Shown here piece by piece: positions 56,096 through 64,000 of a stretch of DNA of 64,000 bases. Position 1 is the stretch's first letter, and every line of letters begins with the position of its first letter. The translations under genes were made by a program, and so were the position numbers. The notes beneath the pieces were generated by a model. It was given only the letters and a program-made list of their open reading frames with translations. It had not been told where the DNA came from and searched no databases. This DNA is from Isoetes taiwanensis. Taxonomy: Eukaryota; Streptophyta; Lycopodiopsida; Isoetales; Isoetaceae. The stretch lies in the NCBI GenBank assembly GCA_021234155.1, contig JAJEKV010000036.1:10119426-10183425 (forward strand). Reading direction: 5' to 3'.

Positions 56096-57055
56096 TCAGG
56101 TGGGTTTAAAGCTTCGATTGAGAAATTCGAGTGATGAGCAACTCAAAAGCGACTGGCACTCGGGTGTCCAATTTACTTCCATATGTTTGCTCTCATGTTT
56201 GCTGTACTTGCCTACTCTTGTCAGATTTGCTATAGGACCCATAATATGTGAGAAATTAGGTACATAGATTCTTAAAAAACTAGTAAGCCCCATAAAGCTC
56301 TTCACTTGCCTCAGAGTCTTAGGTGGCACTACCTTTTTGAGTGCTTCCATCTTACCCTCTGAGACTTTGATTCCTTGAGCAGATACTTCATGTCCTAACA
56401 GTTCACCTTTTGAACATAGAAAAATACACTTCTTTGGATTTAAGCATACACCACTTTCCCTGCACAGACTCATAATCATAGTCAGAAGTTTCATGTGTTG
56501 CTCTATCAGTGTTCCTAGGCAAAGGTCATCAAGAAACACCCTAAATTTATCGAGAGGCATGCTTTGAAAGATTTTATCCATAGCCCTTTGGAATGTAGCA
56601 GATGCATTCATCAATCCAAAGGGCATTTTTTGCATGGCAAAGGTTCCCCAAGGGGTTATGAAGGAAGTCTTAGCTTGGTCTGCTTCCTTGATTTTAATCT
56701 GATTAAAACCTGAAAATCCATCTAGAAATGAATAAATCTCTTTACCAGCAGTTGCATGAAGCACCTCTTCTAGAAAGGGAAGTGGATAACAGTCTTTTAT
56801 AGTAGCCTTATTAAGGTCTCTATAATCTATGCATATGCGTATAGTTTTGTTCTTTTTTTCAACAGGTACTATGCATGACAGCCATTCAGGGTTTGTTATC
56901 TCAGTGATAACTTCAGCTTCTTTCATTTTTAATAATTCTTCTCTGATCAAAGTTAGCAAGGATCTATTTATCTTTCTCAGTTTTTGCATGACAGGTTTAG
57001 TTCCTTCTTTCATCTTTATTTCAAATTCACATATCTCAGTTTTTACACCTACCAA
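56096..57055 (-). pseudogene. Reverse transcriptase of the 11.1-kb retrotransposon
   Basis: A 319-residue open frame contains the full RT palm and fingers. Landmarks are EWLSCIVPVEKKNKTIRICI, YRDLNKATIKDCYPLPF, FLDGFSGFNQIKI (first catalytic Asp), QKMPFGLMNASATFQRAMD, and KFRVFLDDLCLGT (the YxDD box as FLDD). The thumb follows with GVCLNPKKCIFLC and LLGHEVSAQGIKV. The core itself is intact. Confidence 0.92.
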
Positions 57056-57310
57056 CTCTGTGTAATCCCATGCAAATACATCTTTCTATTCTTCAAAAAA
57101 TTCTTGTAATGATGCTTCTTTCTGAGTTTTAAACATATCTCCTAGAAACAGAGTTCTAATCTCATCATTCTTGGTAATAGTCAGTTCTTTTACCTCTTTC
57201 TCTTGCTGAGCATCTATTACCAGAATGGGATGTAGTTGTGCAATCTCTTCATGTTCCAACTCTTCTTCTTTGATAGCTCCTTCAAAGAAGGTAATCCAAA
57301 GAAAGACACT

Positions 57311-57665
57311 TCAAGATAGGGCATCTGCTTCACAATTTTCATCCCTTGGTATGTAATTGAAACTCCATTTGTTAAATTTGCTCAACCAGCTCAAGGCTTC
57401 TTCTTTCAGCAACTGCATTTCTTGGTTCTTGGCTTGATACTCACCATTGACCTGCCTGCATATTAATTGAGAGTCACCATAAATGGTTACTTCTGTTAGT
57501 CCTAATGAAATAGCTTCTTGCAAGCCAGCCAAAAGGGCTCAGACTCGACCATGTTGGAGGTTATGCCAACATGTATCCTGCCAACCTTTGAAAGCAATCT
57601 GTTAGCACAATCTTTGATTATAGCAGAAGAAGATGCCACCCCTAGCTTAACAGATATTCCACCAT
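57311..57665 (-). pseudogene. Additional RNase H domain located between protease and RT
   Basis: Two overlapping frames joined by a one-base shift near 57,530 encode SGVIWFDGGISVKLGVASSS, MVESEPF, EVTIYGDSQLICRQVNGEYQ and YIPRDENCEADALS. These give the D-E-D-D catalytic series of a plant/archaeal-type RNase H, distinct from the degenerate domain that follows RT. It could trim the RNA/DNA hybrid or primer during reverse transcription. In the Tat lineage of plant gypsy elements the extra RNase H lies after the RT-linked one and before integrase. Here it precedes RT. Confidence 0.85.
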
Positions 57666-58167
57666 CAAACCAGATGACACCAGAATTCTTGTGATCTATT
57701 GAGTTAGAAGAGTAAGAGGGTACCAGTTCATCTAGAAGATCCATAGCTAAAGGTAGTTTATAGAATCCCATGGTGCTTTGTTCAAGCATTTCTTCTTCCA
57801 AAAAACTACAGATATTAGTAGTCCCTGACTTGTTGTAGAGAGTTGTCTTTTTAACTCCATCAGATATGGTACACTCTCCTTTTGACCATACAGGTCTGGC
57901 ATCAACTGTAGACATCCATCTTCTGCCAAGTAACAAGTCATAGATGTCAGTAGTGCTGTTGCCAAACTCGAAAGCAACCACAAAAAAACTGGCTTGAACC
58001 ACAATCCCTTCAGTTTCCACTGGCACACCTGTAACAACACCTAAAGGCATGATTTTAGCATTAGAAAATGATCTTAACACCATTGGTGAAGGTTTTGTGA
58101 TCTTCAATCCACATCTTTGCATTATATGCTGAGGCATCACATTCAAAGAAGAACCACCATCTAACAA
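57666..58167 (-). pseudogene. Retropepsin-like aspartic protease of the retrotransposon
   Basis: The active site reads MLDGGSSLNVMPQHIM, in the D-(G/S)-G-S-S form common in plant gypsy proteases. It is followed by YDLLLGRRWMSTVDARPVW, the usual C-terminal helix region. It would process the polyprotein. The same open frame continues into the extra RNase H. Confidence 0.88.
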
Positions 58168-59668
58168 AACTCTAGGAAGTTGATGAGCACCGTAAAGGCA
58201 CCAGGGTCTTCCTCTTCCTGAGTTAGTACTATTTCAGAAGCAAAAGAAACTGTTTCTACATTACTAGAGTTGATTACTTTCTGCCTATAGCTAGGAGCAA
58301 TCCTCAATAGAGTTAATAAATCCAAAGTCACCTTAGAATTCTTAAGAATATGCTCAAAGTCATCCAAATCTTTATCTTTTCTCTGAAATCTTTCAGCAGG
58401 AGCAGGAGCTATCACCTGATAAGCTTGATCTTCTTTTTGAATTTCCTTCTCTTGGTACTGACCTGAGTTTGCATCCTTTTTGTTCTCAGCCATAGCTCTA
58501 GTTTGCACTGCCATGACTGCTTCCTGGGATGCTTCTTCTTCCAAGAATCTTACAGATGCACTAGTCTCAGCTTTTTTGCCTTGTTCTTGTTTCTCCAAAT
58601 ACTCCTTCACCAAGCATCTATCCTCATAATGGCCAATCTCCTTGCAGAACTTGCACACTGGGCAAACCTTTCCATAATGACCTTTTTTTCCACACTTCAA
58701 GCAAGCCCTGTAATAACAAATGTCACTAGGGTGAGTATTCTTGGTACAATGAATGCAGGGTGGATAAGTTTTTATGTTATTTTTCATCTCCATGAGTTGC
58801 TTAGTCAACTCTGCTATAGTTCGATCATCTTGGCCATCTCAAATTTTGATTCATTGGATTGAGCTTCTTCCTCAACCTTGGCTTTTCTCTTTTCCTTCAC
58901 AACATACACAGGCTCTTGTTCATAATCAGGATAGAAAGGATCTGAAACATGTGGGTGGCAAGTGTCAGGCAGGAAAGACAATTCTGTAGATATAGAAGTA
59001 GCCTTGGCAAAGGCTTTATGTATAGAATCAAAACCTTCTTGGTTTTGGATCCTAAGCATTTTCTTGTGAATTCTTGGCCTAGGAGCTAGACCTTTGATAA
59101 AAGCAGCTACAAAGAAGAGAGATGGAGTAGGGATATGACTCTTTTGGCATTTTCTAAGGTAGGCACTGAATCTTTCAACATATTGGTTGATGCTCTCTCC
59201 ACTTCAATCTGCGAAAGTTTGAAGCTCATTGGCCAGCTCTTGTGGCGCTGACAGCTTTCCAAACCTGCTCAAGAACTGTTCTACAAGACTCTCATAAGTA
59301 TTAGTACCCATAACAGTAGTAACATGTTCACACCACGCTTCAGGTTCACTAGATTTCATACACTTCACAAATTCAGAGAACTTACAACCTTTTTTATTAC
59401 CATAATCTTTGTAGTAGTCTTCAAATGTCTTCAAGAATTGATTGGCATTCATGCTGGGCTCAAAAATAGGAGGAGTAATTGGTAGGTTCAGTTCAAAAAT
59501 AGGAGGCAGAGTCAAATTAGGAGGCACATTGCTTGAACTGGGCATTCCAATGGGATCAGTAGGTTCTGGAGCTTCAGTCTGCTCACTTCTCCTACTTGGA
59601 GGCATGTTTTTTCCTACTTCCAGGTGAGTTCTTGACTTCCAGGAGGGATATCTCGGTAGGACCTCCAA
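58161..59668 (-). pseudogene. Gag of the 11.1-kb retrotransposon
   Basis: From Met 59,668 there is a proline-rich N-terminus. Capsid-like ANQFLKTFEDYYKDYGNKKG and YESLVEQFLSRFGKLSAPQE follow, then an in-frame TGA near 59,203, then INQYVERFSAYLRKCQKSHI. After a frameshift near 58,810 the nucleocapsid part has CIHCTKNTHPSDIC plus two perfect CCHC knuckles, CLKCGKKGHYGKVC and CKFCKEIGHYEDRC, and an acidic linker to the protease. Three zinc-binding motifs in a row are more than the one usual in this family. Confidence 0.9.
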
Positions 59669-59670
59669 AA

Positions 59671-62199
59671 TGTTGGAGATTATCCTGGGTGGTCTCCAAC
59701 TGGGGCCTTACAAAGGTGTTTTGATGGTCAGGACCTCCAGATCACTTGAGGTGATCAATCTGCACTGCAAGACATCTCTGAATTTGCAAGGAAATACCAA
59801 ATCCACTAGAATCCCTAAAGCAAGAGAAACTAGCAGTACTTAAACATTCACCAAACCATGTATCTATTTCAAAAGCACTTGAAATCTTTACCAAGGTATG
59901 CTGGCCAACTCCAGCAAACTGTTGTGCTAAGTCTACAAGCAAAGTGTTTACAGACTTCTTACAAATCAACTTCGTGACTGGGTCAATTTTTGGTCAATGG
60001 CCTGGACAGTGAGCTCGAATTTGCCAAATGCTAAACAATGATCTTCTGTGGTGGAAACAAATTCCCACACCTAGGTATGCTCCTGTAGGTCACGTGCATA
60101 TGTTCACTTGGTTCAAACCAAGCCTAAATTCTTGCTGTAACATGCATTGCCCAAGTTTCAAAGGCAGGGCCTGTAACAGTCCTTGCACTCTAATTGTCAA
60201 TTCCCTTTCTTTTGTTTTCTCTGCTCTCAGTGTTCACTACTGATGCCTCTGATGATTGCTTGGATACTAGATATGCCTACCAACTAACAGATGATTCAAA
60301 GAAGAGATCTATTTTTGGTCTTTCTCACAGGACATGTGCTCTGCAGGACGTTTCAATTTTTTTCTTTTTCTAACAGTGACTTAAGCAAGCACTAATTGTA
60401 TTTTGCTCAATTCCTTCATGCTCAAGTGTAAATGACAATGCATAGCAAAATGAGTTCAATCATGCTTTCACACGCTCTTTTCCCAAATTCCGATTTTCAT
60501 TAAGTCAAAACAACAAATTCACAACACAGGGTATTCAAGAATGTCCGACTGGATCATCCAAGAACAACTAAATCAAAATAAACTTCAAGTTTCAAAAGAT
60601 TCAAGGATATTTCATCATATGTGCCTCAGATCTTGATTTCCGGCAGGAGGATTTTCTGCAAGCTCTGTAGACGTCCACGACTTCACGTTCCTAGTCTTCA
60701 AATCCGCTTATGGCCCTCGAAAAAATTTCAGTAGAACTAACCCCTTTTTAAAATCCCTTGTTTCCGGCCGGATCTTGGCAAATTCGCAATCAAGGCTACG
60801 GTTTTGGTTTAATTCAACTGTTCTTTAGGTGGAGTAGGACAAAATCGACCAACAGAGGCAATGATTACTTCGTTTGGCTCAACAGAATGGAGATTTCTTG
60901 GCAAATTCAAATTTTAGGGTTCAACCGATATATCCCACGTGCCTGAATGAAAAAATATGTCCGTATAAATACTGATCCATTTTCTATTTTCTTGATTACG
61001 TGGTCTCCTCCCCACGCCAAGCTCGGCTTCGTGTTTCGACTTGGCATGCCGGGAGGGGCGCCACTTGGCGAGAGGATGAGAGGGTGGATAGATGGGGGTA
61101 GATGTAGGTAGGTTTTGCCATTTTTTCAATGAGGCACGTTCCCAATGTCTTCAATATCTAGGTCAAAACAAGGTCTTTTTTTTTTGGATTTTCAAAGGTC
61201 AAGAGGACATATTTTTTGTGCTTTATGACATGAAAGCTTCATCTTGATGAACGAGCACATTGTTTTTCTTTTTGGGTATAGTGGGGCTTGAGGTGGGATG
61301 GTAATAGGTAAAAAAAGTGGCAATAGGTGAAGATGTAGTGGAAAGGTGAAAATAGGTCAATTAGGGTAAACAAGGCTAGTAGGTTCACTTCCCAAGGTAA
61401 TTTGATCATTAGGTTGACCAATTTTTGAGTTTGGTCAAAACTTGCCTAGTCATCATTTGATGATGAGGAGTGATGTGATGATGTGGAAATTTGGTGCTTA
61501 GGTGGCAACATGATGAATGAGACATGAAAGAGGTGAATGATGAATGGACCAAAGTAGCTTTGGAGGTGATGACATGTGTATCTAGTCATCATGCCATGTC
61601 ACTTGGAGATGGTGGACCGGGCATTTTTGTGTTTTTGTGTCTTTTGTGCTTAGCACATATGTTTTTTTTTACTTTAGCTACTTGGTATGGAGTGTGTGAT
61701 AATGGAATGGCAAAGCATGAGATGAAAATGATGATACAGAGTTTGATGCTAGGCAACTTTTAGGTTTGACAACTTCCTTGGAAAATGTGCCCTAGGTAAT
61801 GGTAGGACAACTATGAAACACATGGTTATATATGAAATACATGATGGTATAGGATGTGAAAAGGCAATGAAGGTGAAAAAATAGGATAAGGATGGTGGTA
61901 TGATGGAGCAAAGGGCAAATAGAGAATCATCACAACATGAGAAAGATAAATACCATATCATAGCTTGCCATCTTCACAGGGGTCTTCCAAACCTCATAAG
62001 TGTCTTCAGAGCTAGAGAATGTACTCAATCCTTGGAGTTTGAGTTGTGAACTTGTGTCTTGACTTAAAGTCATCCTTTGGGTTCTTCATCAGCATCTTTG
62101 GTCTTCAAGTCTTTTGGCCTCAGTATTCTTGGTCTTCAAATTTTGCCTGTGATATTGCTCAGGAGCCTTGTACAGGTTGCCTGCTATAGCCAGGCAACA
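59671..62199 (-). repeat. 5' LTR of the 11.1-kb retrotransposon
   Basis: The right copy, directly repeated with 51,080-53,613. It is followed by the ACAGT target duplication at 62,200-62,204. A TATAAAT-like box lies at about 60,963 within the LTR. Confidence 0.93.
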
Positions 62200-62204
62200 A
62201 CAGT

Positions 62205-62700
62205 GAACACCCAGCTCAACATGTTGATCGCCATACCTACATCCTTCATGCCAAGTGATGTAGTTCCGTACGTCTTTTAGATTTTTCAATGAATTCGTGG
62301 GGCGTCTTGTTGTAAGTTTTGGGTTGTCCCTAGGGGGGCAATCCCTTGGTTATGTGGGGTTTTGGCATGTTCTGGGTGTATGCTAGTATATATCTAGAAT
62401 ATGCTGAAAACTGCTCCAAATTCCCTATCGGCTGTAAACTGGCAGTCGCCCTTGTTGTTGGGCGGCGGCTGTGCAAACCATCTAACCGACCAGTGCAAGT
62501 CTGGTCGTCGTCCGCAGCGTTGGGTTATCCGGCCTGTTTAAATATGGCCTGGACATGGCCAGATCGAAGATGACAGATAATGATCTATTTCTGCAAAATA
62601 ATGGTGATCCCAACTAGATTTATGCCTCTTTGGTGAATCAGTTTATGCCCCAATCAATTTCCTGAGAAGCTGATACCTAAGCTAATCCTTCTTGCAATGC
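62205..62700. other. Flank with dispersed repeat at 62,315-62,435
   Basis: 62,315-62,435 is the counterpart of 38,310-38,445 (hairpin GGGTTGTCCCTAGGGGGGCA, then ACTGCTCCAAA and GGCTGTAAACT). The rest is probably intron of the following gene. Confidence 0.55.
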
Positions 62701-62702
62701 AG

Positions 62703-62906
62703 GGCAGACCTCTTCCGATCCATGGAGATGTAAGGAGTTATCTTTTCTGTGAAGATGTTGCTGAAGCTTTTGATGTTGTTCTTCACAAAGGAGAAGTTGG
62801 CCATATTTATAACATTGGTACCAAGAAGGAGAGGCGTATTTTGGATGTGGCAAAGGATGTCTGCAAGCTTTTTGATCTTGAGCCAGAGGTAGCTATTCAG
62901 TACGTT
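62703..62906 (+). pseudogene. RHM: UDP-rhamnose synthase (RHM) exon, partial
   Basis: After a TGCAATGCAG acceptor the exon reads GRPLPIHGDVRSYLFCEDVA, EAFDVVLHKGEVGHIYNIGT, and KKERRILDVAKDVCKLFDLE, then IQYV before a GT donor at about 62,904-62,907. This is the C-terminal part of the UDP-glucose 4,6-dehydratase domain of plant RHM, a cytosolic enzyme making UDP-rhamnose for pectin and flavonoid glycosides. Known RHM proteins have three more residues (Gly-Ser-Asn) after HGD; here nine bases are missing in frame. Neighbouring exons, including the NRPFNDQRY region, are not visible before 64,000. It may be a gene with long introns running off the window or a stranded fragment. Confidence 0.75.
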
Positions 62907-62942
62907 GTTCAAGTATTCTATTGTGTAGAAGTAGCAATTTAA

Positions 62943-64000
62943 ATTGACTGTCAAAACATGACTTTGAACTATGATTTAAGCCACTTCACTCTCCGACCAT
63001 GAAGGGCAACCCTCCGTGCGCAGCACCTTGTTTGTTTCTATTAACTTCTATTACGTGCTAGGGAGCCGCCTGGTTTGAGGGGTTGGAAATTCCGTGCATC
63101 TTTTTTTTTTCCAGTCCGGCTATGGCGGAGCTCCCAGCACAAGATTAATCTTGTTCTTGGAAGCGCTTGACCTCATTTCAAGGCTTTTGAGGCTTGTTTA
63201 AGGCGCTTGATGATATAGAGTCTATTTTTTATTTGCATTACCCTGCTGTGCTACAGATTTGGCGATCTTGATGCCCGATATAGTGGAAACATGTTTCTTG
63301 TGAAATGGAGCTAATTGATGCATTCTGTGCTGTCTTTTGTTTAAAAAGAGAAGTAGGCCTTTCTTTGAAAGGGATCCGGCCTAGAAGCTTCTCAAGAACA
63401 TTTTCATATTGTCCCCTTCATCGGCCTTAGACATAGATCCAGTGGCCTATTCTTCTTAAGCTTTCGGAATAAATCTGCTCTCGGAATGCGCAGAATCTTC
63501 CTCGGATATGAAAGTTCGCAGGCAGGGGAGCCAGAGTTAGCTTTTTGGCACCAGATTCTTTTGCACAAGTCGGAAACACGAGAAGTCTCGAAGCTTTAGG
63601 TGCTGGTATGCCGTCAACATGCATCATTGTTGTTTTGGGTTTTCATTCCGGTTTTCTTAAAACAGGCTTCTCGACCGTTTAACTCGAGTCTGTGCATACT
63701 TCGTATATATGAGAATAAGCCCTGCTGCTTTGTGATCTGAAGAAATAAGTTTCATGTTACAGATGGAGCTTGCAACGGCCTTGCTTAAGGATTCTAGATG
63801 GCATGGCGTCTTCTACTTTTATGCTTCGTACATATTATTGTGAAGCATGTAGCTTTCAACTAAAGTTTTCTGATTTTTTATAGAGTAGACCTCCCAGCTT
63901 CGGTCCATTTAAGATTTGGATGCCCATAACTTGAGTTTCTAGTGTCCAATCGAGCTCTCAGATGGCTCATTTGAAAGATCTAACCATAAGCTTTTCAATA
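62943..64000. other. No further gene recognised to the end of the window
   Basis: Intron or intergenic sequence. The minus-strand frame at 63,427-63,627 is not supported by any recognisable motif. Confidence 0.3.

Larger units (their letters stand above)
51080..62199 (-). mobile_element. 11.1-kb Ty3/gypsy LTR retrotransposon with extra RNase H, young insertion
   Basis: Two direct repeats of 2.53 kb (51,080-53,613 and 59,671-62,199) have TG...CA ends and differ at few positions. The host duplication ACAGT flanks the element (51,075-51,079 and 62,200-62,204). The internal region codes on the minus strand, in order: gag with zinc knuckles, protease, a separate RNase H, reverse transcriptase, the RT-linked RNase H, and integrase. 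Near-identical LTRs indicate recent insertion, yet the frames contain several single-base shifts and stops. These may be real decay or sequencing errors. On the minus strand, TGGAGGTCCTACCGAGAT just inside the 5' LTR is a candidate primer-binding site. I see no clear polypurine tract. Confidence 0.93.

Overview
The window looks like nuclear DNA of a land plant, most likely a non-seed plant such as a fern. The evidence is spliced plant-type genes with GT-AG introns, a dense load of plant transposons (CACTA, hAT, L1-type LINE, Ty3/gypsy, Ty1/copia, MITEs), and a microbial-type terpene synthase-like gene. That last gene class is known from ferns, lycophytes and bryophytes but not seed plants. No prokaryotic operons, rRNA genes or CRISPR arrays are present.

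Layout. 1-13,650: a minus-strand Ty3/gypsy element (gag, protease, start of RT) is split inside gag by an 11,101-bp CACTA-type transposon (1,948-13,048; 3-bp TTT target duplication; CACTA/CACTG terminal inverted repeats; long T-rich subterminal arrays). The CACTA element holds minisatellites and exon-like fragments but no transposase that I can recognise. 14,730-18,024: a plus-strand gene resembling diacylglycerol acyltransferase 2, with a LINE fragment in an intron and its 3' end lost at a plus-strand chromovirus (18,060-19,890). The chromovirus integrase is itself split by a 281-bp MITE. 20,555-21,425: a hAT-like element with a perfect 8-bp target duplication. 23,787-29,354: a 5.6-kb L1-type LINE with poly-A tail and target duplication.

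29,900-34,570: dispersed repeats, an unidentified coding stretch, a roughly 60-bp-period array of a perfect 24-bp palindrome, and a 1.74-kb 3' LTR with its polypurine tract. 35,901-36,944 (minus): a terpene synthase-like gene, one continuous frame with a single in-frame stop. 37,560-38,260: a tandem array of about 135-bp units. 39,740-39,970: a Ty1/copia remnant. 40,981-42,287: eight well-preserved exons of an RsuA/SVR1-type pseudouridine synthase. 43,247-50,990: many copies of one foldback/MITE repeat family, including a 140-bp perfect inverted repeat.

51,080-62,199: a minus-strand 11.1-kb LTR retrotransposon with nearly identical 2.5-kb LTRs and a perfect ACAGT target duplication. Its extra RNase H domain lies between protease and RT. 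62,703-62,906: an exon of a UDP-rhamnose synthase (RHM) that lacks three normally conserved codons.

The protein-coding genes are unrelated host loci stranded between transposons, not a cooperating cluster. The strongest theme is nested insertion, with at least four insertions resolved to exact target-site duplications.
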